From the NCBI GenBank assembly GCA_030015575.1, contig JASDDO010000006.1, positions 317,364,361-317,428,360 of the forward strand: a stretch of 64,000 nucleotides of DNA, given 5' to 3'. Position numbers and translations under genes: made by a program. Each line of letters opens with the position of its first letter. The stretch's first letter is position 1. This document shows, piece by piece, positions 20,690-32,444 of this stretch. The notes beneath the pieces are model-generated. The model was given only the letters and a program-made list of their open reading frames with translations. It was not told the DNA's origin and did not search any database. Source of the stretch: Agapanthus africanus (Eukaryota > Streptophyta > Magnoliopsida > Asparagales > Amaryllidaceae).

Positions 20690-22830
20690 CATCGATCCCT
20701 GTATACAATCCAGGGGCGCAAACAAAAAGGGAACCATACCTTCCCAACAAGCTCCATCAGGAAGCGAAGCCAAATCTTGACGGTTCTAAGACAACCTAAA
20801 GACAATCTCGACATTCGTCGCAATATTGCAGTCACAGTGTCAACAAACAAAGTGAAGGAAGATCCCTAGCTTCAGGGCCTCGGCGTCAATATCGACAACT
20901 TAAAGATCACCAACGGAGTTTCTCCTCACTCCAACCAGATGCAGACATGACGTCAACAACCGACCTCAGAGTCGCAACGAAACGGAGCCATGGCAAAGTT
21001 CCTAGTTCCAAATCTCAATGGCCACATCTACAGCCTGGAGACCAACAACGGTGTGCCTCCTCATTCCAGCAGGACAAAGATGTTACACCATCAAACGGAG
21101 CCACGGCATAGTCCTTAGTTCCAAATCTCGATGGTTCACAGACAACCTAGAGACCATCTCAGCATTCGTCTCGTTACAGCAGACGAGATGTCAACGATGG
21201 CGTTCCTCCGCAGTCCAGCAGGATGCAGATACAACGTCAACGAAAGACCCCATGGTCGAAACAAAGCGGAGTGACGGCAAAATCTCAGCTCCACCTCAGC
21301 ATTCGTCTCGATACAGCAGACGATATGTCAACGACGGCGTTCCTCGCAATCCAGCAGGATGCAGATGCAACGTCAACAAAAGACCTCACGGTCGAAACAA
21401 AGCGGAGTAACGACAAAATTCCAGCTCCACCTCAGCATTCGTCTCGATACAGCAAACGCAATGTCAACAACGACGTTCCTTCTCAGTCCAGCAGGATGCA
21501 GATGCAACGTCAACAAAAGACCTCACGGTCAAAACAAAGCGGAGTGACGGAAAAATCTCAACTCTATCTCAGCATTCGTCTCGCTACAGCAGACAAAATG
21601 TCAACAACGGCGTTCCTTTGCAGTCTAGCATGATGCAGGTACAACGTCAACAAAAGACCTCACGGTCAAAACAAATGGAGCTACGACAAAGCCCTTACTC
21701 CAAATCTCGATGGTTCCCAGACAACCTAGAGACCACCTCAACATTCGTCTCGCTACAGCAGACAAAATGTCAACAACGGCGTTCCTTCGCAGTCCAGTAT
21801 GATGTAGGTACAACATCAACAAAAGACCTCACGGTCAAAACAAATGGAGCTACGGCAAAGCCCCTACTCCAAATCTCGATGGTTCCCAGACAACCTAGAG
21901 ACCACCTCGACATTCGTCTTGATACAGCAGACGATATGTCACCATAGCGTCCTTCCTCCAACAGGATCCGGACATGCCAAAGTAAACGAAGCAAAAGCCA
22001 AATTCCTAGCTTTAGGTTCTTGACGGTAACTCATATAAAACCTGAAAGACAATCGGAGATCATCCCACACCAGCGCGGAGTGGTCACCACCTCGACGTTC
22101 ATCTCGATACAGCAGACGAGATGTCACCACAGCGTCCTTCCTCCAACAGGATCCGGACACGCCAAAGCAAACGAAGTGAAGGCCAAATTCCTAGCTTCAG
22201 GGTCTTAACGGCAAGTCATATAAAACCTGAAAGACAATCGGAGATCATCTCGCACCAGTGCGGAGTGGTCACCACCTCGACGTTCGTCTCGACACAGTAG
22301 ATGCAACATCACCAAAAGGAGCCACGGCAAAATCCCTAGTTCCAAATCTCGACGGTTCACCAGCAACCTAGTCACCACCACGACGTTCGTCTCGACACAG
22401 CAGACGCAATGCCAGCAAACGAAGCGAATGCTAAATTCCTAGTTTCAGGGTCTTAACGACAAGTCATATAAAGCCTGAAAGACAATCGGAGATCATCTCG
22501 CACCAGTGCGAAGTGGTCGCCACCTCGATATTCGTCTCGATACAGCAGGCGAGATGTCACCCCAGCGTTCTTCCTCCAACAGGATTCAGACGCGACAATC
22601 AAACAACGGAGCCACGGCAAAATCCCTAGTTCCAAACCTCGACGGTTCATCAACAAACTAGAGACAACCGCGACATTCGTCTTGATACAACAGACGCAAT
22701 GCCAGCAAACGAAGCAAAGGCCAAATTCCTAGCTTCAGGGTCTTAACGGCAAGTCATATAAAGCCTGAAGGACTATCGGAGATCATCCCACACCAGCGCG
22801 GAGTGGTTATGACTCATCGGGGCTCTCTAA
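20690..22830 (+). repeat. Degenerate tandem repeat with CGTCTC...AGACGA pairs
   Basis: Some fourteen diverged units of roughly 100-190 bp, each with a phrase like CATTCGTCTCGATACAGCAG then ACGAGATGTC. TCGTCT and AGACGA can form a stem. Other recurring phrases are GACCTCACGGTC and TCCTAGCTTCAGGGTCTT. The frames open on both strands arise from the repetition and resemble no protein I know. Confidence 0.65.
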
Positions 22831-23270
22831 AATGAGCCTAACCTCAAGTAAAAAGCGGCATGACAAAATTCCTAACGCTTGCTCTTCCGACGGTCAAACT
22901 GCCTAGGAGGATTGCTTGAAGACGTCTTGTCCAGCCCCCGAAGGGATCAGAGACACGACAGTCGCAAGGCTACTCGAACAGCAAGATTGCCTATCGAGGA
23001 ATACATCAGCCAACGCGACGGTACGACGGCCAAAACCCTAAGTACCACAGACCGTAACGGACCTCTGTCGTAAAGAGTAGAGGTTAACTGTGACGTTAAT
23101 ATATTCTTACGAGAAATGCTCGATTCGTCTCGACTCGTGAGGAAAAGCCTTAGGCAGCGGGGATTAAAAAACCTGTTTCCTAAGCACTGGGGCCCTGCAA
23201 GTCGGTCCAAAATGGACTTTTGCATACTATTCATGGACCACACTCTCTAAAGTCGAATCTCGACAAGGAG
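22831..23270 (+). other. Element I 3' untranslated region, low-repeat stretch
   Basis: No gene seen. Contains isolated pairs such as ATACGAG-like arms near 23,100-23,160 and leads into the hairpin blocks at 23,275. Confidence 0.4.
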
Positions 23271-23274
23271 GGAA

Positions 23275-23870
23275 ACAACCGCTTATGGGTCCTCTTGACT
23301 TGTAAGAGGGAAAATTCTCTTATAAGATCCTTACGACTCTCAAGAGAAAACACACTTAGGAGTCCTCAAGCCCCTAAGGAGAAAATACACCTACGAGATC
23401 CTCTCGACTCGTAGGGAGAAAAGTCTTTATGAGACACTCACGGCTCATAAATTTGACAAGTCTTAGGTGGCAGATCCTAACCCTATTTCCTAAGCCATCG
23501 GTGCCCTACAAGGAGGTCAAGATAGACTATCTGCAGGCCACACTCTCCGAAGTCGAATCTCGACAAGGAGGGAAACAACCACTTACGAGTCCTCTCGACT
23601 TATAAGCGGAAAATTCTCTTGTGAGATCCTTACGACTCTCAAGAGAAAACACACTTAGGAATCCTCACGACTCCTAAGGAGAAAAGACACCTACGAGATC
23701 CTCACGACTCGTAGGGAGAAAAGTGTTTATGAGACCCTCACGGCTCGTAAAGTTGAAAAGTCTTAGGTGACAGATCCTACCCCTGTCTCCTAAGCCATCA
23801 CTGCCCTGCAAAGAGGTCAAGATGGACCATCTATGAGCCACACTTGCCAAAGCTACATGCCACTGAAATG
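23275..23870 (+). repeat. Covarying hairpin array, element I, blocks 3 and 4
   Basis: Two more blocks of the hairpin family (about 23,275-23,510 and 23,575-23,815). The clearest is CCTACGAG/CTCGTAGG around ATCCTCTCGA or ATCCTCACGA, 8 bp and perfect in both blocks. Others are CTTAGGA.../...CCTAAGG and TTATGAG/CTCATAA. The final hairpin of each block pairs CTTAGG with CCTAAG over a 20-base loop. The blocks are about 300 bp apart and share the surrounding sequence. Confidence 0.8.
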
Positions 23871-24130
23871 GAGAACTTACTCATGAGCGTATAAACTACT
23901 TCACGCCAGAGTAATACATAAAGAAATAGAAGGGTGCGACTCATAGAGTTGAGAGTTTGGAACTATATCTCTTAAGAGTCGAGATTTAAGTCAATGATAA
24001 ATGACGACGCTTGTGTCCGCTCGTTATCTTCTCAGATCAAGATTCTGAAAGTTATATACCAACCCGAAACTGGTCATACGCTATGCATTACTCTGCACTA
24101 CTTCACCCATGTATATACTTACGTGGGCAA
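23871..24130 (+). other. Element I 3' end before the polypurine tract
   Basis: Unique-looking, no repeats or convincing ORF. A short phrase (CGCTCGTTATCTTCTCAG) resembles the O sequence near 44,595 just behind integrase. Confidence 0.35.
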
Positions 24131-24146
24131 AGTAGTGGGGGGCATT
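24131..24146 (+). promoter_or_regulatory. Polypurine tract, element I
   Basis: AGTAGTGGGGGGCATT directly before the TGTTCCCGCC start of the 3' LTR; equivalent to ATGGGGGCATT of O at 51,145. Confidence 0.75.
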
Positions 24147-25018
24147 TGTTCCCGCCAAAAATTTCTGTGCAAAAGAGTCCAAGGTATCAAATGGCAGCGA
24201 TACGCTTAAGGAAATGCGAACCAGTATCTTCCGGCCTGTATTTTGACAAACTCCCGAATGAGGAACAGCTAAATTCTGATGGAATCGAAAGCATCTCGAA
24301 AAATTCTTCGATTTGATATATTATGGGCTTCATAATTCATCCGGGATCAAAAGTTATGAGCAAATATGTTATGCACTGTTCCCTGATTAAAAATCAGGAA
24401 TTATCTCAATGAGGTATCACGTGCTCACACGTGATCAATTGTCACGTGTTGACACGTGATAGTTAAAACAGAAATAAAAAAAAACAAATGGTTGAAGAAA
24501 ATACCTCAATGAGATATAACGTGCTCACACGTGACCAATGGTCACATGTTGACACGTGATGGTTAAAACTGAAGCATAAATAAACGCTGAGAAAAGAACC
24601 AATTGGGGGGTCACGTGCCAGCACGTGACAGGCTTTGAAAGCCTTACAGTTTAATAGAATTAAAATTCTAAATTTCTCTAAAACTTTCCAAATAGAATTA
24701 AAATTCTAAATTTCCCTAAATCTTTCCAAATAGAATTAAAATTCTAAATTTCTCTAAATCTTTCCAAATGGAAAAAGATTATGGGGACCATTGGATTAAA
24801 GATCCAAGGGTGATTAAAAATCACCAATTTATGAAAAGATTTGATACAAGGAAAGATTTCCCCTAAATCTCACCAGAAATAACAAACATAATATCTTTGG
24901 ATTTAAAATCCAACGGTGAATAAAATTCACTATGTGATCTAAAAGATCATATTAATTATGAAAACAAACAAAATCTTTCAATGAAAAATTTACTAAACAA
25001 ACTGATTCTTTTCTTTCT

Positions 25019-25030
25019 CCTATAAATAGG
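25019..25030 (+). promoter_or_regulatory. TATA box, I 3' LTR
   Basis: CCTATAAATAGG, copy of 7,483-7,494. If active here it would read into the O interior. Confidence 0.6.
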
Positions 25031-25094
25031 AACCAAGAAGAGAAGAGAAGGGGATCTACTTTTTTTTAGAGAAGAACAGAGAGAAAAAGAGAGA

Positions 25095-25745
25095 GGAGAA
25101 TTTAATTCTCAAGAGAGAGAAAAAGGGAGGAGAATTTAATTCTCAAGAGAGAAAAGAAAATTTCCTCAGAAGAGAAAAGAAAACCCTAGGTGAGAAAAGA
25201 AAGGGGATCAAAACTTCAAAAAAGAGAATTTAATTCTCAAATCTAAGAGTTTAACTCTTCTGCACAAAAGAACTTAGTTCTTCCTCTGGTTGAAGATCTG
25301 CAAAGAGCACTTCTCCCCATAAGTTGAGAATTTAATTCTTATCGGGTTGAGATTCTGCTATGCAGATCCAAAACTTAGAGGGGAAATTGAGTTTAGAGAA
25401 TTTAATTCTCCCAAAACAAAGTTAGGGTTTAACCCTATGTGAGAATTTAATTCTCCCAAAATTACAGGAATTTAATTCTTTCAAGATGGACAGAACTAGG
25501 GTTTAACCCTAATTTAGAGAATTTAATTCTCTCAAATTCACAGGAATTTAATTTCTCTTAAAAAATGAAATTAGGGTTTCACCCTATGCAAGAATTTAAT
25601 TCTTTTATATATATGGGAATTTAATTCCTCTAAAAGAAAATTAGGGTTTAACCCTACATAAGAATTTAATTCTTTCATAATAGGAATTTAATTCCTCTAA
25701 AATCATGATTAGGGTTTAACCCTACAGAGAATTTAATTCTTAAAA
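25095..25745 (+). repeat. GAATTTAATTC and AGGGTTTAACCCT palindrome leader, I 3' LTR
   Basis: Copy of 7,560-8,215 with scattered single-base differences, several of which break one arm of a palindrome (for example GAATTTAATTCTT). Confidence 0.75.
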
Positions 25746-26175
25746 TAAAGAAACTTGAAAGATCTCCATGGACATAAAGAATATTGGTCACGTGATGACA
25801 CGTGACCCCAATCCGCGGTGATCAGAAAAGAAGGAATAAAACTAGGTCACGTGTCCCCACGTGATCCCTAAAAAGATCCCCAAAAATAAAAAGGAAACAG
25901 CTTTGAGGCAATGCCTCACGTGCTCCCACGTGACTCCCAAAACGCAAAAAGAAAAAGAAAAAGAAATGAAGGCTTTAGGCGCTCTCACGTGTTACCACGT
26001 GACCCCTTAGCAAACGCTTTAATAGTCAGCGCATAAATCCCCATCACGTGTCAACACATGACGCTCAAGATAAAAATAATAAAAAGTGTTTAACACTTAA
26101 TTGGAGAACGAGGTAAAAGGGGATCTGGTCCCACCTTTGGGCGCCCTCACGTGCTCCCACGTGACCCCTCTTTCT

Positions 26176-26409
26176 TTAGTGTTTAACACTAATTCGAGAA
26201 CTTTATACCAAGTGTTTGTGTTTTCTAGTGTGTAACACTAATTTTACAACTTCATTTCCAGTGTTTAACACTGTTGTTTGCTGGTGTTTAACACTAATTT
26301 GGGGGATTATATTTCCAGTGTTTAACACTGATTATCTTTTAGTGTTTAACACTAATTTGAGTGTTTATCTCCAATATTCAATATTGAGGTTCTCCAGTGT
26401 TTAACACTG
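26176..26409 (+). repeat. AGTGTTTAACACT array, I 3' LTR
   Basis: Copy of 8,631-8,864. Confidence 0.75.
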
Positions 26410-26827
26410 CTTTTAGCCAAATTGGCTAATTTTCCAGAGGCAAAGCCTCCCATTCAAAATTGAGTAAAAATCAGAACTATAATGTCTACTGCTCAATCAA
26501 AGATAAAAATGTTCTCAGAGCCCTCAAACTCTGATTTAACATTGCTAAATAATGTGGGCTTGAACCCAGACAAATGTTTAATGGTCCAACAAAAGGCTAA
26601 CACTTCAAATCCAATTGGACTTAGCCCAAGTTGGCCATAAGTCCTCAATTCAGATTTAACTGAGCCCATGTGCTCATAATTCTAATTAATCGATCTTAGT
26701 TCCAAATTGGACTACAGATCACTTAATCCACTTTGGTTCGAGGGTACATCTCTTCACTCCTCTGATATTTGTCGTTGTAATCCTTCAACGTCTTCAGAGA
26801 GGTGATGGGTCCCGACAACCACACATT

Positions 26828-27210
26828 TCATGGACTATGATGTCCTTAACCTTGACTGTGAGGTCTTAAAACTCACGGACTATGATGTCCTTAACCTTGA
26901 CTGTGAGGTCTTTAAACTCACGGACTATGATGTCCTTAACCTTGACTGTGAGGTCTTAAAACTCACGGACTATGATGTCCTTAACCTTGACTGTGAGGTC
27001 TTAAAACTCACGGACTATGATGTCCTTAACCTTGACTGTGAGGTCTTTAAACTCACGGACTATGATGTCCTTAACCTTGACTGTGAGGTCTTAAAACTCA
27101 CGGACTATGATGTCCTTAACCTTGACTGTGAGGTTTTAAAAACTCACGGACTATGATGTCCTTAACCTTGACTGTGAGGTCTTAAAATTCACGGACTATG
27201 ATGTCCTTAA
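26828..27210 (+). repeat. 45-bp GGAC hairpin tandem array, I 3' LTR
   Basis: About eight near-identical 45-bp units, as at 9,283. The order of the rare variants (TCTTTAAACT versus TCTTAAAACT) differs slightly from the 5' copy, which points to recombination or conversion inside the array. Confidence 0.85.
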
Positions 27211-28136
27211 CCTTGGACCACCATGTCCTTAAACTGATATTGGACCACTATGTCCTTAAACTGGTAATGGACCACCATGTTCTTAAACTGGTAATCGACC
27301 GCAATGTCTCTAAACTAAACAATAGAGTCCAAATGCTCTTTTGTTGGATCTAAACAATCCAATTAAGTTGATCTTAGTCTAAAATGAGACTAACGTATCC
27401 TTAACAACCACTTTAGTTGATCTTAATCTCAAACGAGACTAACGATCCTTAAATCAATCCAACTACAGATTCCTCAACTGACATTGGTTCAAGGGTGCAT
27501 CTCATCACACCTCTGATATATGTCGTTGTAACTCTTCAACGTCTTCAGAGAGGCGGCGGGTCCCGACAATCAATAAACCCAATGTAAAACAATAGAGCCC
27601 AAACGCTCTTTTGTCGGATCTAAACGATCCCGTTAAGTTGATCTTAGTCTGAAATTAGACTAACGTATCCTTAACAAACGTTTAAGTTGATCTTAGTCTC
27701 AAATGAGACTAACGTATCCTTAAACCCAACCCCCAATCCCAAATCTAAGAAAATACGGATTTGGACTAATCCACGTCCTACGGGCGACGACATAAATTAG
27801 TCTCCGTATACAATCCACGGGCAACCAAAAACAAAACCAACACCCACGACACGAAGTGACCATCTGGAGAAGGAGAAAGTGGTTACCGCAATGCGGTAGC
27901 GTAATTAACTGCAGGGGCTTGCGCCTGCAGGGAAGAGCGTCCCCACAATCAAAAAACCCTCTCAACGAGGGGGAATCTGACGAAGTCTGCTACATCGGCC
28001 GCATCCGTTTAAACCTTCGATACACGGTACCATAAATCAACTTGGCATCTTCGGAGAGATGGACGGATAGCACCAATTAGCATCTACCCCGAATTTCAGG
28101 CAAGACGTCTGTCGCGCCGTCTTTCGGAGGGGAACA

Positions 28137-28141
28137 GCGAT
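28137..28141. repeat. Target-site duplication GCGAT, right copy (element I)
   Basis: After it the O 5' LTR resumes with GACATAACTCAG, exactly as in the uninterrupted 3' LTR at 54,037. Confidence 0.85.
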
Positions 28142-28488
28142 GACATAACTCAGTCTCCGTATACAATCCACGGGCAACCAAACACAAAACAAACACACAC
28201 GACACGAAGTGACCATCCGGAGAAGGAGAAAGTTGTTACCGCAACGCGGTAGCATAATTAACTGCAGGGGCTTGCGCCTGCAGGGAAGAGCGTCCCCACA
28301 ATCAAAAACCTCTCAAGCGAGGGGGAATCTGACGAAGTCTGCTACATCGGACGCATCCGTTAAAACCTTCGATACATGGTGGCATAAATCAACTTGGCAT
28401 CTTCGGAGAGGTAGACGGATAGCACCAATTAGCATCTGCCCCGAGTTTCAGGCAAGACGTCTGTCGCGCTGTCTTTCAGAGGGGAACA
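28142..28488 (+). repeat. Element O 5' LTR, last part
   Basis: Matches 54,037-54,382 of the 3' LTR, ending GGGGAACA. Includes the palindromic CTGCAGGGGCTTGCGCCTGCAG at about 28,261-28,282. Only this 347-bp tail follows element I. Confidence 0.87.
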
Positions 28489-28493
28489 GATTC

Positions 28494-28512
28494 TGGCACG
28501 CCCGGTGGGACC
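28494..28512 (+). promoter_or_regulatory. Primer-binding site, element O
   Basis: TGGCACGCCCGGTGGGACC, five bases behind the 5' LTR; same site as in element I. The tRNA was not identified. Confidence 0.7.
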
Positions 28513-28639
28513 TTTTCCTCTTTCCACTCCACACTTCGTGTGTCGTGATTCGTGAACCAATCGCGGTTCGCTAATGGTTGCCCTCGGGTTTCAAGTTACT
28601 AAGATTTGGTCTCTTGCTTGGCGCAGAAATCAAACAGCA

Positions 28640-30966
28640 ATGGCGTTCAATGGCTCAAACTGCTCCAGCTGCAAGTGCAACCCACGCGCCGCCTCACCTG
28701 GAGGTGTAGCCTATGGACCGCAGGCTGCTTCCCTATTCACTATGCCTGTGGAACAAGTGACTCAAGCTACCACCGGTCTGTTCTTTAGGACCATGCTACC
28801 GCCGGTGAACGTTAACATCCCAGTGCCCATACCGGAAGCTTCAAAGAAGTCGGTCTTTGATCGACTTGCTCCTCCCACGGCCCCTCTCAACGGGTCGTCC
28901 AACTCCTCGGTCTTTACCAGACTGAGCCTGAACTCCAAAGGGCCCGCCAAGAAGCCCATAATACCTGAGGTGGCCATCCCAAAGAAGATAGCTGCTCCCG
29001 AAGTCATCAAGGCGGCTTCTCCTCCCAGAAGGTCGGTCTTCGCGAGACTGACAACCCCAGTCCCCGCTCTCGCTCAGAAATCTATTTTTGACCGGATGGA
29101 CACCGCCACTCAAAAGACATCAGTCTTCAAGAGGCTGGCACCAGCGGCGCCTCATCTGGACAGAGGACAAGATAAAACCATCCCCATCGCTGAACCAGCC
29201 CCAACAGCTCGACACGCTCGACGTCGCCACTGGCGCCGAGTAAGGAAGGCCGGGGGCAACTCCCCCTCTGGGTTAACCCCACCAGCTCCAACGGTGGAAA
29301 TTGAGGCTGCTGTTCCAACCGGGAACAGCTTTGAACCGCTAAACAGGCTACGCAGAAATTCACCAACTGTGGTTCTCAAAAGATCCCCTCCACCTGCGGA
29401 GAGTGTTACAGAAGCGAAGCTGGAGCAGCCTCCTCAACGGCTGTCCTCCAAAATTTACAAGGTCTGGCGACGGGTCCAGGACTCAGTGATCATTCGAGAT
29501 CACTCTCACCGGCAGAAGATGGTGAAGGTTCAGGAAGAAAAGAACCGTCCTGTCAAACAACAAAGGATGACAACCACTTGGGTGCCCGCTGCAACGGCTC
29601 CCTCCACGTCGACTACTCAAAAGAGAAGAAGGCCGGAGAAAGTCCCCACGCCTGCAGCAAATGTCAAAGACAGTAAGCCTAAACGCCCTAAGTCTGGGGG
29701 CATGGTGGTGCATACCGTCTACATGGCGTCCGGGAAGGAAGACAGCCGTACATCTACAGGTCATCGACCGCTCACGCGATCGGTGACTAAAGCTCAGGAG
29801 CAGCAGCAGAAGCTCCAAGAAATGATGAATGCGGTAGCCGCACTCACTGGGCCAAAAGAATTCCCCGAAGCATCCTCGGATCAACGCCAGGAGCAGGAAA
29901 CTGACGCTGAATTCCTTCGCAGGATACTGGAAAAGAAGGATAAAGAAGCTGCGGAACAAGCAGCCAATATAAAGCGAACGGCCCTTCTGTTCCAGGACAT
30001 GGTGGGTATGATGATCCAACAAGATCCTCCTGCTGAAGATCCTCCGATCGTCCTCAAAGATGACAGGGGAGAAACGTCAAATCCTCCACTGGCTCTGTCA
30101 ACAGCCAAGGAGGAGACAATCTCCAAAGCTGACTTGGACGAATATATAGCTCAGCAGATACGGGTTCACCAGGCGACTGAGGCAGCCGGTCAAGTTGTCA
30201 GAACGGGACGACCATATCCGAGCTGGTACGATCAGATCAAATACCCGCCGGGCTACACGATCCCGAAATTTCATGTCTACAAGGGGACTGGCAATCCCCA
30301 TCAACATGTTGCCCAGTTCAGGGCTCTTTGTGGTAACACCGGCGGCGATGATAAGCTCCTTCTCCTCTAGTTCCTCGGCAGCTTGTCGGAAACGGCGTTC
30401 GAATGGTACTCCGAGCTTCCGAATGACTCCGTCAAGACATTTACTGAAATGGAGTTGTTGTTTACCCAACGTTTCGCAAGCGCCAGCAAGCGTACTCCAA
30501 TAACGGCTCTGATCAATGCAAGAGTGAAGCCGAGTGAAACTTGAGTGCAATATGTAATCCGGTGACGCAACCTGTGGTCGAAGTGCGAGCAGCGCATCGA
30601 AGAAGCACCAGCGGTGGGCATGTTCGTGGGCATTCTAGACCCTCATACAACTATTTCACAGTTCATGATGTTCTTTAAATCGACCACGTTCCAGGTGTTA
30701 ATTGATAAGTTAGCCCAGATGGATCAAATGGGTCACAGACCGTCTCCCTCGAAACCGGAGTTCCGGAACGACAAGGGTAAAGGGAAGGCGACCTTCGTTA
30801 CGAACGCTCAACAGCAACCCAGTGCCCTAAAGCTAGCGGATCAATTGGAAGAGAGACGGCGGTATTATAATGAGAAAATGAACCGCCCTTACTCATTCCC
30901 GCAGGATAAGACGAAGAGGCTATTCGAGCTGGCTGTGCGCAATCCAAGGCGACCGCCACAACCCAA
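28640..30966 (+). pseudogene. gag: Element O gag (interrupted by A2)
   Basis: Tat-type capsid polyprotein. The start at 28,640 is conserved with element I; an in-frame Met at 28,574 is an alternative. In order: CxxCxC cluster, five SVFxRL-type motifs (KKSVFDRL, SSVFTRL, RRSVFARL, QKSIFDRM, TSVFKRL), basic patch ARHARRRHWRRVRKAGG, KRPKSGGMVVHTVYMASGK, a Gln/Glu-rich helix, then the gag core from YPSWYDQIKYPPGY through FEWYSELPNDSVKTF to VLIDKLAQMDQMG. A TAG at 30,368-30,370 and a TGA at 30,542-30,544 (a Trp codon in element I) interrupt it. The frame reaches YSFPQDKTKRLFELAVRN before A2 cuts it, so the expected zinc-like motif is missing here. Confidence 0.82.
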
Positions 30967-32427
30967 TGATTGTTTCGAAAGAATGTGTTTGTAGTTAATC
31001 GCAATCAAAACGGTGTCGCGCGTAGCTAGACCGAGGTGAGTACGGGTCGTCCTCAGGGAAACGTTGAATCTTTTACTTTTACTTTAGATGTGTTGAGAAA
31101 GAGAGGAGGGATAAAGAATTTTATAGAATATTTTCTAGATCTACGTTAAACAAGAATGTAAAATATAGATCTAGATTATTTTAAAGATGTAGTTAATATA
31201 ATAAGGGGGCTTGTAGGGTTCGTTAGGATTTAGTAGTTATGGACGATTAATTAAAAGTTACCATTTTTATCCATTAATAGATTTAAAACTAGAACGACGG
31301 TGATGCGTGTAGATTAGGGTTTCTGGAGGGAAAAGGAATCCCACTCTTAACCCTTATCTCGACACGGAACTCCGTTCATATCTAGCCTTTACCAAAACAA
31401 TCATTAATCTAATCTCTAATCGCGGTCAGAACTAGTAAAGAATTGTTAGCGCGCCCGATTAGGATGTTAATGATTATTTTGATAAAGTTCATAAACTTTA
31501 TAGGACTTAAAAAGGGTTTAGGGATTTTTATCGTCCATTAGCCTACCCTAATCCTACGAACCCTAACAAGCGAAGAATTACTCGCGCATGTTGGGAAAAA
31601 AAAATGAAAAGATAGAGAGGGAAAACATAATGTAAAATGCAAAAGAATTAAATAAAATAACTACCTTTATTAATCAACTTGAACAATCTACACTTTATTC
31701 CGTAGAAAATGATTACAAAACTAGTTGCTTCTCGATCTTTCCTAAGGAGGTAGACGAACAGTTGATGATCAGCCTGGATACATGAGCCGTCTTGGACTTC
31801 GTGATCGCGTCGGCTTGATAAATTTTCCAAGAGGCTCTCGGTGCCCTTTTATAGTCTAAAACCAGAATCTTTTGCTTCCAAAGTTGGTAAAATATAGCAT
31901 AGATCTATTCCCCAAAATATCTCCCTTTAACTCAACTTAACTGCCGCGGATCCGCGGCCAATAGGGGGGTTTGGCCGCGGTTCCGCGGCCAATAGTGGAG
32001 ATCTCTTCATCATATTTTTGTGGGTAGATCTTTGTGACATTTGGCAATTTCTGGAAGCTTTAGATATTTGAAATCTTCTCGTGGTTGTTGCCAGACTTGG
32101 TCTCCAAGTTTTGATTCTTAATTTGGCAAGTCTTCTTCAACAACTTGATTTGCTTGATTCTAGTCTTTGAAAAATTCTGCACACTTGGAAAAAATCTGCA
32201 TAACAACTCAAATAATATTTAGTAAACCTAGTTCTACTAGGATTAGGTCAATAAATTTATTTGCATACATTTTCCTACCAAATGATAATTAAAATATATT
32301 AACACATGGAAAATGGTGTTTTTACACATAAACCCTCATATGTATAATATATTAAAATAAAGTCCTTTTTTAATATGAAAATGGTAGGAAAAATGTAATA
32401 CAAATGTGCAGTTTTATCAACTGAACA
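30967..32427 (-). repeat. A2 3' LTR (1,461 bp)
   Basis: On the minus strand starts TGTTCAGTTG and ends CAATCA. TATA-like CTATAAAAGGGCAC at 31,844-31,857. Contains the GC palindromes CCGCGGATCCGCGG and GCCGCGGTTCCGCGGC at about 31,954-31,990 in otherwise AT-rich DNA. Confidence 0.85.
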
Positions 32428-32444
32428 AATACCCCCAAACTTAT
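32428..32444 (-). promoter_or_regulatory. Polypurine tract, A2
   Basis: ATAAGTTTGGGGGTATT on the minus strand, directly before the 3' LTR. A degenerate TTTGCTCGGGACGA element lies upstream where A1 has an intact hairpin. Confidence 0.75.

Larger units (their letters stand above)
6588..28136 (+). mobile_element. Element I: non-autonomous Tat-like LTR retrotransposon, 21.5 kb including A1
   Basis: LTRs of 4,004 and 3,990 bp begin TGTTCCCGCC and end GGGGAACA. A primer site follows the 5' LTR and a G-rich polypurine tract precedes the 3' LTR. The interior holds only a gag (split by element A1) and a 4.9-kb untranslated region of repeats; no protease, RT or integrase is present. The interior passes from the end of gag (19,199) into the repeats within about 110 bases. 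It is inserted in the 5' LTR of O. It would have needed pol proteins from a relative such as O. Confidence 0.87.
24147..28136 (+). repeat. Element I 3' LTR (3,990 bp)
   Basis: Same layout and nearly the same sequence as the 5' LTR, including the 230-bp head (24,147-24,376), TATA box, AGTGTTTAACACT array (26,176-26,409) and 45-bp hairpin array. Ends GGGGAACA followed by the right target-site copy and the remainder of the O 5' LTR. Confidence 0.87.

Noticed and set aside
20690-22830. Several ORFs on both strands in the CGTCTC/AGACGA repeat region
   Set aside because: They share the repeat period, differ only by phase and look like no protein family.
24147-30370. Three-LTR tandem of one element (LTR-gag-LTR-gag-LTR)
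   Set aside because: The 28,137-28,141 target-site copy and the resumption of the O LTR tail show that element I is nested in the O 5' LTR; the LTRs also differ in type.
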